From positions 52,547,869 to 52,611,868 of the forward strand of contig OX457025.1 of NCBI GenBank assembly GCA_949752745.1: a stretch of DNA of 64,000 bases, in the 5' to 3' direction. Of this stretch, positions 10,935-23,073 are shown piece after piece. The notes under the pieces are model-generated. The model was not told the origin of the DNA. It was given only the letters and a program-made list of their open reading frames with translations, and made no database searches. The first letter of the stretch is position 1; each line of letters begins with the position of its first letter. The translations under genes and the position numbers were made by a program. The stretch is from Protula sp. h YS-2021. Taxonomy: Eukaryota; Annelida; Polychaeta; Sabellida; Serpulidae.

Positions 10935-11104
10935 AAACAGGGACAAAGTTCAGTTGCGGGCATACCTTTCAAATTTTCACAAGAAAAATAAAAAGGCGGA
11001 TGAAGCTTCAAATCCTTTAAAAAAAATAAACTGTTTTGGGGACATTTCGCTGTGATGTCATGTTCGTGGGATTCTGTTTTGGTTTACAGAAGTGCGGGGA
11101 GTTT
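10935..11104 (+). pseudogene. Duplicated fragment of the locus 1 last exon
   Basis: The segment containing aaagttcagttgcgggcata through aaggcgg.tgaagcttca and gtgcggggagtttt repeats 9,249-9,410 at an offset of about 1,695 bp. The coding part (to about 11,033) covers only the end of the second Myb-like module. It has substitutions and a lengthened A-run at the stop, and no acceptor or upstream exon. Confidence 0.88.
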
Positions 11105-12330
11105 TTTTTTTTTTTTTTTGTATCAGTTTTTCCATGCAGTTCACTGTTCTTATACGAAGTGACCGATTTTTAATTTATGAACGTCACGGTTCTGGGTAGT
11201 ACGGGCAATTTTCATGTAATGGGGTCTCAAAACCTGCCAAATTTGCCGAGGTATTAAGAAGTGTTTTGGTTCGTACATTTCGCATGGTTATGTGCGTTCG
11301 CGTATCAAGTTTCAGTGTGTTATTTGCATTTGATTTTTCTTGTATAAAGTGACAGACTGTAAATTTATGAAAGTGGCGGTGATGGGTAGTACGGATAAGT
11401 TTCATGTGACAGGTGACAAAAGCTGCCAAGTTTGTCGATGTATTTAAAAAAAATAAATACTTGCGTCGTAGATTTCGCGTGGTTGCATTACATTTCGCAT
11501 GGTTGTGTATGAGCGTACATTTCGTTTGTCAGTTCGAAAGTTCTCTGTTCGGAGTGACCAATTTCAAAGTTTATGAACGTTACGAGATTGGGTAGTACGA
11601 GCAAAAGGTATGTGACAGAGCCTCAAAACTTGGAAATTTTGCCGATATTGCCGTGATTAAGAAAATTTCGGTGTTCGCACATTTCGCATGGTTTTGTGCG
11701 TACATTTCGCATGTCAGTTTGAAAGTTTTAATTGTGTTATTTGCAGTTCACTTTTCTCATACTAAGTCACCTACTTTAGTACGTTCACAACCATGCAAAA
11801 TGTGCGAACACCAAAATGTGCTTATTTACAGAAACATCGGCAAAATTGTCAAAAGTTTGAGACCGTGTCACATGCATGGTTGTTATACGTTCATTTCGCA
11901 TGATTTTGTATAAACGTGCATTTCGCTTGTCAGTTTTACCTGTTATTTGCAGTTCACTGTTCTTATACGAAGTGACCGACTTTAAATTTATGAACGTCGC
12001 GAGAAGGGCGTACGCGCAAACGTGACATTGTCTCAAAACTTGGAAAATTTGCCGATGTTTCCGTGATTAAAAAATTTTGGTGTTCGCACATTTCGCATGG
12101 TATTGTATGTACATATCGCAAGTCAGTTGGAAAGTTTTAATTGTGTTATTTTCAGTTCATCTTTCTCATACGAAGTCACCGACTTTAAATTTATGAACGT
12201 CACGAGATGGGGTAGTACACCCAAGTTGTGTTTGCAGGGTCTCTAGACTTGCAAATTTTGTGCATGGTTGTGTACGTACATTTCGCATGTTAGTTTGAAA
12301 GTTTCAGCTGTGTATTTTGTTTTTCTTTAG
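11105..12330 (+). repeat. Tandem array of about 200-bp units downstream of locus 1
   Basis: Five to six diverged units share acatttcgcatgg, acgtacatttcgcatgtcag, gtgttatttgcagttcac, agtgaccgactttaaattta and tgtctcaaaactt. The same boxes occur at 9,420-9,720. Overlapping short open frames are repeat by-products. Confidence 0.85.
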
Positions 12331-13147
12331 GAAGCTTTTATGTGGTTTATATTTCATTACCTCACGTTTTTTCGGTCTATCATTAAATTTTAACTAGTGC
12401 ACATAACACTGAGCTTGAAAATAAGATAGAGTTGGTTAGTTACACATCACGGTTTTATCAGTAGAGGATTTTGTTTTATTATTTTTTTCTGTATTTTGGA
12501 TTTATTTTAAAAGAGTTTTGTTTTAAAACATTCATCTGTATAAATCTGTATTTTGTTTTTAAACATTTCATCTGTATAGTATAAATCTATGTTTTTAACA
12601 TTCATCTGTTTGAATATCTTTTGTACTGCTCTTCAATATTTTGTAAGTCTTCAATTTATGTTAAATAATTTATGTATAGAAATAAAAGAAAATAAATATT
12701 ACAGGGGGGTTATGGTGTAAATAAAAGAAAACAAACTCTACGCTTGTTTGGCTTTTATTTAGTGTTTCCCTAATACTCTTTTACAGAAAGCACGTGGCCT
12801 TTGTTTATAAACAAAATCGGTTTGTTTACATTTTTTACACAGTCTCGTTTTACAGCAAACTCATAGTTGCAGATATCAAAAAACTGTGTAAAATATGCAA
12901 ATTATGTAAACAAAATATTCCGTTTCGCAGGGTTCATGCTTTGTTAAATTTCTCTTAATCTGCTGTCTTTTCTATATTTTCGCTTTCGGAATTGAATGTA
13001 AAAAAAATCTACCGAGATTTTCATATACAACTTATGTCTGAAAAGTTAGATTTTTGGCGTACATTTCGCGAGTTGGAGACGAAATCGCGATTCGTCGTTA
13101 GTTTCCCGATGTATGTGTGTATGTACGTGTGTAAACTTTTACTTAAA
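12331..13147. other. AT-rich spacer
   Basis: T-rich with short repeats such as aacattcatctgt and ttgtttttaaacattt, and an aataaa cluster near 12,679-12,700. It is not clearly tied to any transcript. No gene is seen. Confidence 0.5.
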
Positions 13148-14575
13148 ATGCTTCTTCTCCTTCAGTTTTGATCGGATTCCTCTCAAATTTTACACGAATG
13201 TTCTCTAGGCATACCTCTCTTTAAAAATTATTTTTTTTGGCGCTCCGCCAAAAATTGGCAAAATGGGGGGCATTTCAAATTTTTCGGTTGCCAATTTTCA
13301 AAATGCTTCTTCTCCAGTTTTGATCGGATTCCTCTCAAATTTTACCCGAATATGCCCTAGGTAGACCTCTTTTGAATATTTACTCATTTTGGCGATCCGC
13401 CAAAAATTGGCCAAATAGGGGACATTTTTTAATTTTTTGGTGTCAAATTTTCAAATTGCTTCTTCTCCCACAATTTTGATCAGATTCCTTTCCAATTTTG
13501 GATAGTTGTTCTCAAGGTAGACCTGTCGTGAAAAATTACTCTTTTTGGCCATCCGGCAAAAATTGGCCAAATGGGGGACATTTGTAATTTTGTGGTTGCC
13601 AATTTTCAAAATGCTTCTTCTCCCACAATTTTGATCAGATTTTCTTCAAATTTTGCACCCATATCCCCAAGTTAGACCTATTTTGAAAAATTACTTATTT
13701 TGGTGATCCGCCAAAAATTGGCCAAATGGGGGACATTTTCAAATTTTTTGGTCTACAATTTTCAAATTGCTTCTTCTCGCACAATTTTGATCGGATTCCT
13801 TTCCAATTTTGGATAGTTGTTCTCAAGGTAGACCTGTCGTGAAAAATTATTCTTTTTGGCAATCCGGCAAAAATTGGCCAAATGGGGTACATTTGTAATT
13901 TTGTTGTTGCCAATTTTCAAAATGCTTCTTCTCCCACAATTTTGATCAGATTTTCTTCAAATTTTGCACCCATATTCCCAAAGTAGACCTATTTTGAAAA
14001 ATTTCTTATTTTGGCGATCTGCCAAAAATTGGCCAAATGGGGGACATTTTCAAATTTTTTGGTCTACAATTTTCAAATTGCTTCTTCTCGCACAATTTTG
14101 ATCGGATTCCTTTCCAATTTTTGATAGTTGTTCTCAAGGTAGATCTCTCTTGAAAAATTACTTATTTTGGCGATCCGCCAAAAATTGGCCAAATGGGGGA
14201 CATTTTTAAATTTTTGGTGTCAAAGTTTCAAATTGCTTCATCTCCCACAATTTTGATCGGATTCCTTTCCAATGTTTGATAGTTGTTCTCAAGGTAGACC
14301 TCTCTTGAAAAATTGTTTTTTTTTTTTGGCGATCCGCCAAAAATTGGCCAAATGGGGAACATTTGTAATTTTGTGGTTGCCAATTTTCAAAATGCTTCTT
14401 CTCCCACAGTTTTGATCAAATTTTCTTCAAATTTTTCACGAATACTCCCTAGGTAGGCCTCTTTTGAAAAATTACTCATTTTGGCGATCCGAAAAAAATT
14501 GACCAAATGGGGGACATTTTTTATTTTTTTGTGTCTAATTTTCAAATTGCTTCTTCTCATACAATTTTGAGTATG
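13148..14575 (+). repeat. 155-bp tandem repeat array
   Basis: About ten units start near 13,148, 13,301, 13,456, 13,609, 13,765, 13,920, 14,077, 14,234, 14,391 and 14,547. Each has gcttcttctcccacaatttt, gatc.gattcctt, a gtagacct box, ggcgatccgccaaaaattgg and aaatgggggacattt. The ccgccaaaaattggc core is partly palindromic. Open frames on the minus strand are by-products. Confidence 0.93.
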
Positions 14576-15624
14576 GCCGCTCATTTTGATTTGGTACGCT
14601 GTGATGACAACTATCTTGTGACATTATCGCATTGGCTGAAAGCCGTTTAACAGCCGACGATGATAACAAAAAATTTTTAATAGATGGCTTTCATCCCATA
14701 CTGAGATGTGACCAGTTCGTTTCAACAGAATGTCGACGACCTCCGCATGGCCTTGCTTTTGATCTAAAAAACATACATGAAGTGTTGTCCAAGGAGTTCA
14801 TTTCAACTGCACTCTTTGATTGTTTACACATTAGAGTAATTTTCAAAGTAATTTTCTTTGAGTGTTTACACATTAGAGTATTTTCCTTCAACTAATCAGA
14901 TTGTGTGTAATCCCACCACACACTCTTAACACGACATTAGATCTTGCATTTGCCTCTACTACCACTGCTTTTCCCGAAATTATTCCCTGTGTTTGGTCTT
15001 TTCACCACAGGCTTGGTATTCTTGTCCCCTTATGAAAGAATTGAAAGAATGACTCCTCATCAGCCACAACTACACCGAGCAAGTGAGCGAATATTTCAGG
15101 GATCGTTTTTTTCCGCCCTTTCCGCCTTTTCCGCCCTTTTTGAGTCGAAATTTGTGGTCCTCGAGATCAGTTGAATTCTGTAATAATGTTTTAGGCATTT
15201 TTAGGGGGGGGGGTCAACTTGCGTGTCATTCGTGCTTTCCGCCTTTTCTTGATATGTCATTATCATGTGATTTTTTTCGGCTCGCGCCTTCGGCGCTCGC
15301 ATTGAAATGATATTTTGTACATTTATTAATACCTTTCACTCTGCCATTTGTGTAATTCATTGTGGCTGGCGCCTTCGGCGATAACCTAATAACTATTGTA
15401 TTGTAACTTTATTTTGCAGGACATCAAATGAGAAGATCCCCGATTTGTTCAAAGCTTCACCAACTTAGAACGTGGTCCAAAACTCCAAGAAATAAAGCCC
15501 CAATCGTGTCTTGACAGAGGAAGCTGTCAAGGCATAATTGTTGTTTTATTCCTTTGGATATAAATATACTTCTTTATTATGGTACAGATTTATTTTGAGT
15601 GACATTTTGAAATGAAAATTAATC
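14576..15624. other. Spacer with short repeats
   Basis: It holds two copies of tgtttacacattagagta (near 14,822 and 14,864), a run of ccgcccttt-type repeats at 15,107-15,142, and two small gcgccttcggcgc-type hairpins near 15,283 and 15,367. No gene is seen. Confidence 0.5.
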
Positions 15625-15918
15625 ATGGCCAACAAGTTTTTGGTAAAACAAGATGACGAATTAGTCCAAAAAATAGACTCAGATATTAAAAACAAGTGGA
15701 AATGGTCATGGCTAGAAAAGGCACCTTTCATTTTCCCTCTGGAAATGTTCATAAAGAAAATCCACGTACCCGGAGAAGCCCATTGCACTCTATGCAATGC
15801 AAGAATAAAATATGGAGGAAAAGGGGTCTCCAGTATTATAAAACACTGCAATACAGCGTCCCACATGAAAATAAAAAAATTGAAGAAAGAAACGCCTCCT
15901 GCAGTTGGTCAGTTATGA
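15625..15918 (+). CDS. BED-like zinc-finger N-terminal fragment (transposase-type)
   Basis: A 97-residue frame starts with MANKFLVKQDDELVQK. After a KWKWSWLEK tryptophan-rich segment comes VPGEAHCTLCNARIKYGG then HCNTASH, giving C-x2-C-x15-H-x5-H. This layout is typical of the N-terminal BED-like finger of hAT-type transposases and their domesticated relatives, recalled from general family knowledge. The frame stays open past a possible phase-1 donor, GTTG|gtcagt, at 15,910. No DDE or RNase H domain is found downstream, so this is a remnant or the first exon of a truncated gene. Confidence 0.55.
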   Translation: MANKFLVKQDDELVQKIDSDIKNKWKWSWLEKAPFIFPLEMFIKKIHVPGEAHCTLCNARIKYGGKGVSSIIKHCNTASHMKIKKLKKETPPAVGQL

Positions 15919-16249
15919 CTAATGAAAATGCTAATTGAAAAATGAAGTTGTTGTGCGAAAATCGCCAAAAATTGCTCTCAGAGTGTCTGAAACCCTAGAG
16001 CTTTAGGGGGGGGGGGGGGCTTACAGCGCCCCCCGAGCCCCCAGCTGCTTTTTAGTTTGCGGGGGAATTTCCCTTTCAACAATTTCCCGCCCTTTTTGAG
16101 AAAGGCGAAAACGATCCTTGATATTTTCTCCATTCAGTTACGGCTTTTTTCGTAACCGCTGTCTGCCAATTTGATCATGATTTTGTCTGTGATTCTTGGA
16201 TATATATTCTGTAGGTCACGGCTGGTCACCATGTCCCTGGACATGCTTG

Positions 16250-16676
16250 TTTTGCAACCCGATCGACTGCCCCCCCCCCCCCTTCAAAGTGGAGGGGTGG
16301 TCGCTTGCCCCCTCCATATACTATTTTTTCTTGGGTTCTCGGCTTACAAAGACACAATAAATAAAACTATATTTATTTTATTGAATGTATTGCACCTCGG
16401 TAAATTGCAGTTCACCAATAGAATTGCAATTAGTTTACGGATCAGTCTCTCCTAAGATCAATATTGGTGAATAGATCAATGAAGATCAATTGTTTCAGAG
16501 ACGAAGTAGACGGGGACATCACAATTGCCCAATTTTTTAAAGAATTTTTTTCCACTAAAAAAGGAGGGGGCAGATGACGACCCCGACAAATCGCAGGGGG
16601 GGGGGGGGGCAGTCGACCGGGTTGCAAAAAGGGGGAGGGGGGAGTTGACTGGAGGAGTAGATGACCGTTTACCGTC
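16250..16676 (+). mobile_element. MITE with GC-rich terminal inverted repeats, copy 1
   Basis: The left end ttgcaacccgatcgactgcc (after 16,250) is the inverse of the right end ggcagtcgaccgggttgcaa (near 16,608-16,628); each is joined to a C or G homopolymer. Homology to the second copy (47,738-48,137, opposite orientation) extends right to gatgaccgtttacc near 16,675. The interior has ttctcggcttacaaagacac and gacggggacatcacaattg. No coding capacity. Confidence 0.88.
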
Positions 16677-16953
16677 TCATCGACATGACCACCAAATTTG
16701 CTAGTCAGTTTGAGGCTTCCTGCTGGATCTAAAAATGGCATATGTTCTTGCAGTTTGAAGTGTGACATCGCTTTAACGTTTAATTCTCACTGTTCTTTGC
16801 ATGTATTTTTTTTTCGTGAAATTTTTCGGCGTCGTGTTCAAAAGATGCATTTGTAGATTAATTTCTCAAAAACAAGATCTTGTGCATTGAGTTGTTTTTT
16901 CTTCTGCTTCAGCCAAAAGTGTGTTTTTCTTATTTTGTTTAGTCCAGATACAG

Positions 16954-17354
16954 AATTTTGCGGCTACAGTGTCCCTCATCCGTCGGAAAATAAAATCAAC
17001 TTCCGAATACAAACAAGAGGTACTACCATATCATTTTCTGATAACTGTATATAATGTGGTATTTCCTCCTCAGCCTTTGCCTTATGCTCAGTGTTTTATA
17101 CAATAAAACAAAGTCTTACTCGTAAAGAACTGAATTCTTGCTGAAGTTTGAAAGTTTTGGTAACAGACCTTATAAATACAGCCGGTTAGTGCTCTTGTAT
17201 CGCTTGGAGTTTTAAACTTGAATTTACTGTGAATGAATTGATTGATATTCACCCATGGCTTTTATTTGTGGTAGGTCCGCCTGCGACCGAAAATTTACGA
17301 CGGGGCCTGTTAGATCTCACTGATGTATGCAAACATGTACTCAGTGTGTTTGAA
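16954..17354 (+). CDS. Two possible further exons after the BED-like fragment
   Basis: Segment 16,954-17,019 (acceptor ccagatacag, donor agag|gtacta) and segment 17,275-17,354 (acceptor tttgtggtag, donor GAA|gtaagt) join the 15,910 donor in phase 1. The second encodes [20 protein letters not shown]. The splice sites look good but the peptides match nothing I recognise, and a MITE occupies the intron between the first two. This could be chance. Confidence 0.25.
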
Positions 17355-18318
17355 GTAAGTGCCATTTTGCCCTTTGAATTCAGTTTAAAGCATTTGACCA
17401 TTGCAGCAATCGGTTGATTTAAATCAACGTAAAAAAATCATGATTAGCAAAGTTTGCCATTGAGCATTTGTGTGCAATAAAGGTACTCAGCAGTCGCTTC
17501 CTACCCCTTTTGTTCGAACAAAGCATTTCACGTCGTACGCTTATCAGTGCAAGTGAGCTTCGAGGGGGGGGGGGGGGGGGTGGAGGGGGGATTGGCAGTG
17601 GGTATCAGGTTACGAGAGGGCCAGTACTGGTGTTGCAGGTCCAGTTGGGTCCGGGCCGAGTTGAGTACTTTTTCTACGCAGTCCTTTGTAATTAGGCCAA
17701 TGTTTCGGAAAGGAGTGGGACTCAGTTGGGTCTGGGATAAATTAACGAGAAAATACGAAGTGTTTAGTCAAAGGATATTTACTCTAGGGATGTTTCCATC
17801 CAACATGCGTTATAGTGACCAGAGGAAATTTTTGTGTGTGACTTACGTAAAAAACTGCAAAAAATCAATGTGAAAAACCGGAAGTTTGGATGAAATAAAT
17901 TAGAGGTCAGGGGGGGGGGGCGGGTTGTTACCGTGGTACATTCAGCTTAAGAGTCTGCATTTTGGAAAAAAAAAACACGCGAGAAAAACATTTTGTTTAA
18001 TAAATAAATGTGTTTAAATGTGTGAGATCAAATCAGATGAAATAAAAAGTGACGTTTTTAAAGGACCATTCTACACCTTTTATTTTTTATATTAGACAAA
18101 AAGGCAGTTTGGTTAATAGATATTTATACACACACACATGAAAAAAAGGAGCTCGAGACCAAACAAAAGGTCTCGACGGTTGTGTATTCAAAGGATTAAG
18201 GGACTCATCCTGGCCCGGGACTCAACAGTTGCATTCCGAAATTTATGGACTCATCTCGGTCCGAGACTCAATCGAGACCCCAACACCTAATCCAGTAATG
18301 GTCAAGCAAGTTATGAGC
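17355..18318. other. Spacer with poly-G tracts
   Basis: G homopolymers lie near 17,564-17,580 and 17,908-17,921. No gene is supported; the open frames across 17,468-17,873 are driven by the G tract. Confidence 0.5.
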
Positions 18319-18440
18319 TGGTCCGTCCGTCCGTCTTTCTGTCCGCATAAAGTACTAAGTTTTGTCCGGCCGACTTCTCATAGAAGGGTATGTCAAAGGA
18401 ACCCGAAACCCTGCATGGTGAAAATATATATAAAATATAT
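18319..18440 (+). repeat. Dispersed repeat with cggccgacttctcatagaag box
   Basis: It contains gtccgtccgtc, ttttgtccggccgacttctc, aggaacccgaaacc and catggtgaaaatatatat. A second copy lies at 21,965-22,050, and related tandem copies at 25,250-25,760. Confidence 0.8.
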
Positions 18441-18494
18441 ATATATACTTTTTTAAAAAGCCCGATGTTATCCTTTTTTATGCTTAAATACTTT

Positions 18495-18950
18495 TTTATG
18501 CCCCGCCTGACATTTGTCAGGGGCATATAGTGTTTGACTTGTGCGTCTGTCTGTCCGTCTGTCTGTGTGTACGTTATGCTTTAGGTACCAAGTTTTGTGG
18601 GTCGCACTGTAGCGTAACGATTTGGCGGGCAACTTTTTTGTTTGTGGGGTATTGTTCCTAATCTATTTAAGTTTCGCAGGAGGTCGTCCTTTTGTCCCAC
18701 GAGGCGTTTATTCGGTGGGAATTGGGGTTTGAACTTAGGCAATTTTACTGTAGCTAGATGTTTTATGTACTAAGTTTTGTGGATCGCACCTCACTCTACA
18801 TATTTGTTTGGTGATTTATTTGTTTATAGATTATTGTTTCTAATATATTGATGTTGTGCAGGACGTCGTCCATTTGTCCGACGAGGCATTTATTCGGTCG
18901 GAATTGGGGTTTGAACTTAGGCAACTTTACTGCAGTTAGGTGCTCGTTAC
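18495..18950 (+). repeat. Hairpin-led repeat with 182-bp internal duplication
   Basis: It begins with gccccgcctgacatttgtca then ggggc, a hairpin (gcccc/ggggc and tgaca/tgtca) typical of interspersed mollusc-type repeats, followed by a gtctgtctgtccgtctgtct tract. Then come two diverged copies, about 18,580-18,762 and 18,765-18,945. They share ccaagttttgtgg.tcgcac, aggacgtcgtcc, cgaggc.tttattcggt and aattggggtttgaacttagg. Confidence 0.75.
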
Positions 18951-19094
18951 TAAGTCCGTGCTTGTTCATTCTTTCTTCAAGAAGAATCACATCCCTCAAA
19001 CTAAGATTACGTTACAGACTATCCACCAGGCGTGGGGTTTGTGCTCCGATCGGACACACCTCTAGTTTTATACTTTTTTTAATTTTCGTCCTTT

Positions 19095-19125
19095 TTAGCC
19101 CAGCTTACATCACACGTAAGCTGGG
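19095..19125 (+). other. Hairpin at the head of an interspersed repeat
   Basis: cccagcttac and gtaagctggg pair around a short loop, followed by tcggtctgcgg. The layout resembles the 18,495 hairpin-led repeat and immediately precedes the 142-bp array. Confidence 0.6.
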
Positions 19126-19189
19126 GTATTCCTATCGGTCTGCGGATGGTGTCCGTTAGTTAGTTGCTTATTTAGTGAACTTTGTTTCA

Positions 19190-19880
19190 AAATGCACCTC
19201 CTCCTACAATTTTCATCCAATGTCATTTATTTTTGATGTGAAACATCCCTAAGGGGTCGTGCATACGGCTTGTGCTTTTCTAGTCGATCGGGTGATTTTT
19301 GAATTTTTGGGGAATTTTTAAAGAAAAAAATTTAAAATGTATCTCCTCCTACATTTTTGACCCGATGTCATTTATTTTTGGTACGAAGCACCCCTAAAGG
19401 GTCGTGCATACGGCTTGTGCAATATTTGTATTTTTGGGGAATTTTTTAAGCAAAAATTTCGAAAATAATTCAAAATGCATCTACTCCTACAATTTTGATT
19501 CGATGTCATTTATTTTTGGTGTGAGGCATCCCTAAGCGGTCATGCATACGGCTGTTGCTTTTTTAGTCGATCGGGTGATTTTTTAATTTTTAGATAATTT
19601 TTGGAGAAAAAATTTTAAAATGTTTCTCCTCCTACATTTTTGACCCGGTGTCATTTATTTTTGATATGAGGCACCCCTAAAGGGTCGTGCATACGGCTTG
19701 TGCTTGTTTGTCGATCGGACAATTTTTGTATTTTTGGGGAATTTTTGAAGAAAAAATTTTAAAATGTATTCCTTCCTACATTTTTGATCCGATGTCATTT
19801 TTTTTGGTATGAGGCACCCTTAAAGGTTCGTGCATACGGCTTTTGCTTTTTAGTCGATCGGGCAATTTTTGAAGATAAAT
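19190..19880 (+). repeat. 142-bp tandem repeat array
   Basis: Five units of about 140-145 bp share atgtatctcctcctaca.ttt, gatgtcatttatttttggt, a ccctaaagggtcgtgcatac box and gtcgatcgggtgattttt. The array abuts satellite array B. Confidence 0.92.
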
Positions 19881-21412
19881 TAAATGCGAACTGATCCAAA
19901 ATAAGCACCACGCATCAACGCAAGTTAAATAAAATGCGCACTTGTCCGAAAAAAGAACTACGCATCGACGCAAGTTGAATAGACATGCGCACTGGTCTGA
20001 AATGCGAACCGCACATCGAGGCAAGTTAAATAAACATGCGCAGTGGTCCGAAATGCGAACAGCGCATCAACGCAACTTAAATAAATATGCGCGCTGGTCC
20101 GAAAAAACGAACCGCGCATCAACGCAACCCAAAGAAACATGCGCACTGCTCTGAAATGAGAACCACGCATCAACACAAGTTAAATAAAGATGGGCAATGG
20201 CCGGAAATGCGAACCGCGCGTTGACGCAAGTTAAATAAACATGCGATCCGGTCCAAAATAAGCACCGCACATCAACGCAAGTTAAACAAACATGCGCGCT
20301 TCTCCGAAAAAAGAACCACGAATCGACACAAGTTGAATAGACATGCGCAGTGGTCTGAAATGAGAACCGCGCATCAACGCAAGTTAAATAAACATGCGCA
20401 GTGGTCCGAAGAAAGAACAACGAATCGGCGCAAGTTGAACAGATGTAAGAATCGGTTATCGACGGGACTTAAATAAACATGCGTTCTGGTCCGAAATGAA
20501 AATCGCGTGTCAACGAAAGTTAAATGAACCTGCACACTGATCCGAAATGCGAACCGCGCCTCAACGTAACCTAAAGAAACAGGTACACTGGTCCGAAATG
20601 CGAACCGGATATCAACGCAAGTTAAATAAACATGCACACCGGTTCGAATTGCGAACCGCACGTCAGCGCAAGTCAGATAAACATTTGCACTGGTCCAAAA
20701 TAAGTACCGAGCATCAACACAAGTTAAATAAATATGCGCTCTGGTCCAAAATGGAACCACGCATCAACACAAGTTAAATAAACATGCGCACTGGTGGAAA
20801 ATGCGAAGCGCTCATCAACACGAGCAAATAAACACCTGGTCAGAAATGGGAAGCGAGCATTAACGCAAGTTAAAAGAAAACATGCACACTGGCCCGAAAT
20901 GCGAACCGCACATCAACACAAGCTTAATAAGCAAACGCACTTTTCATAATAAGAACTTTGCATCAACGCAACTTAAATAAACATGCGCACTGGTCCAGAA
21001 TAAAAACCGCGCATCAACTCAAGTTAAAGAAATATGCGCATTGGCCTGAAATAAGAATCGCGCATCGACGCACGTTAAGTAAACATACGCAGTGGTTCGA
21101 AATGCGAACCACGCGCCAACGTAGGTTAAATAAACATTTGCACTGGTCTAAAATAAGCACCGCGCATCAATGCAATTTAAATAAATATGCGCACTGGTCC
21201 GAAATTCGAACCGCGCATCAACACAAGTTAAATAAATATGCGCAATGGTCCGAAATTCGAACTGCTCATCAGCACAAGTTGAATAAACATGCTCATTGGT
21301 CCAAAATGCAAACCGCGCACCAACGCAAGTTAAATAAACATATGCACACGTCTAAGAACAGCGCATCGAGACAAATTACATAAATATGCGCACTGGTCCG
21401 AAATGCGAGCGT
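19881..21412 (+). repeat. 51-bp satellite array B
   Basis: About 30 copies of the same 51-bp unit as array A (1-1,308), same orientation, with the same ccgaaatgcgaacc and ccaaaataagcacc sub-types. A few units carry small deletions (for example near 20,440 and 20,820). The long open frames on both strands reflect the 17-codon period. Confidence 0.95.
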
Positions 21413-22875
21413 TGTTTGAAGGTATCTATGGCAGACTATCCAGTCTATCAGAGATACAAAAAATCTGTTTCCCATTCTTCTGGGAAAAAAATCTTTGTAT
21501 GCATTTATCGGTCTATGTTCTGGTCCGGTGCTAAATTAATTATTGAGCTAGCCCTTTGCCGTCTCATCTTTTGAAGCCCAATTTTTTAGGGGAATTCCCT
21601 TGCTCATGCACGCTGGAATTGGTCTTATTGCTTTTCATAAGCTGGGACTTTGTCCTTGGACAAACTTGTTTATACTTTTTTTCGCTTTTCATCCTTTTTT
21701 TTATTTTGATACTTTTTTACATTTGTCTAATAAATTGAAGAAAAATTGTTTTAGGAAACAGAACGAAGCTGTTTTCCTGTTTTCCAAGGGTTTAAAATAT
21801 GAATTATCCTCTTTTTCATACTTTTTTCACAATTTTATCCTTTCTTAAACTTTTTTTATGCTGTTTTTTTCCTCATGACCCCGTGGCAACACTGAAATCG
21901 GCCAAAATTGACGTCGTGGAAAATTGTCAAAAATGGTGAATTTTTGGCTTGAACTTAGTCGTGAGACGATGTTTTGTCCGGCCGACTTCTCATAGAAGGG
22001 ATTGTCGTAGGAACCTGAAACCTTGCATGGTGAAAATATATATATTGAAGATGTGCAACGTGGCATTATTGTCAAAATGGGGGAAAATTGACGTCGTAGT
22101 GTAACCGGTCAACTACTACTTTAACGGTAAATCAGGGAATATTAAAGACTGGATTGTGAAAAATATATAAATTGAAGTTGTTATTTTGAAAATCTGCCAA
22201 AAATTCACGCTAGGAAAGCTGTCAAAAATCGTTAATTTTTACCTGTAACTTTTTCATGCATGCACTTTGATAGAGATATGTGAAACAGCAACAATGCAGA
22301 AGGAATGTGTAACATGCAAAATCGAAATTCAGGGCAACGCAGTTCATTGGGGAAATAAACCCCGACGTAGAACACGACTTGAGCCGGGACGCCAGCGTGC
22401 TGGAAAGTGAAGTGGCCCTCAATGATTTGGTGGACCGCTGGCAAACGCATGAATTTCGGCGAATTCTTAACTAGTATCGCACTTGAGTTAGTTTCTGCGA
22501 TAGCAAACAGTTGTGGGCTCGAGAGGCATTTTGAAGTTCACATATGGGTCGCTGCGGATCGTTCGGAGAGGAAGACTCACGTTTCGCAACCCATCGCTCA
22601 GTAAATGAACAGTTGAACTTGCGTAGTTACGGAACAATTGAAAATATGGACAGTTTTCTTGACAATTCAACCTGCAAGCAGTTGAAATTGCGGATAGTTA
22701 TCGGAGATTTTGTCAAATGTCTTTGTATTTAGAAATATCTTACAAGAGAGCGTTATGACGTCAGCAATAAATTTCTAAAAACTTGGTATTTTTTCTGCTT
22801 TCATTTTTCGAGTTTGATTTAAATAATAAAAAAAATAATAAAAAATCCCATTAAAAAAAAGAGAAACATCATGAC
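21413..22875. other. Spacer with one dispersed repeat
   Basis: It contains the second cggccgacttctcatagaag copy at 21,965-22,050. A short open stretch near 22,300-22,470 ends in VALNDLVDRWQTHEF-like residues but has no start, splice signals or recognised homology. Nothing else is seen. Confidence 0.5.
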
Positions 22876-23073
22876 TGAAGCGAATCAACTGTTCTGTTGC
22901 ACCTACAAAGAGTATATAGTGGACCTGTGCAACAAGGGGTTATTTTGAGATTTTCGCAAAAATTGGGAAAATGGGAAAACTTTGAAAATACAGCACAATT
23001 GACCTATTCAACGGCGCAGTATCTCCGTAACCATTGAAGCGAATCAATTGTTCTCTTGTATCTTCAAAGACTA

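Noticed and set aside
19942..21475. Open frames up to 141 codons with 17-residue repeats
   Set aside because: Same satellite artefact in array B.
22300..22470. Short frame ending VALNDLVDRWQTHEF as a gene fragment
   Set aside because: Only about 50 codons, no start, splice signal or recognised family; kept only as a note.
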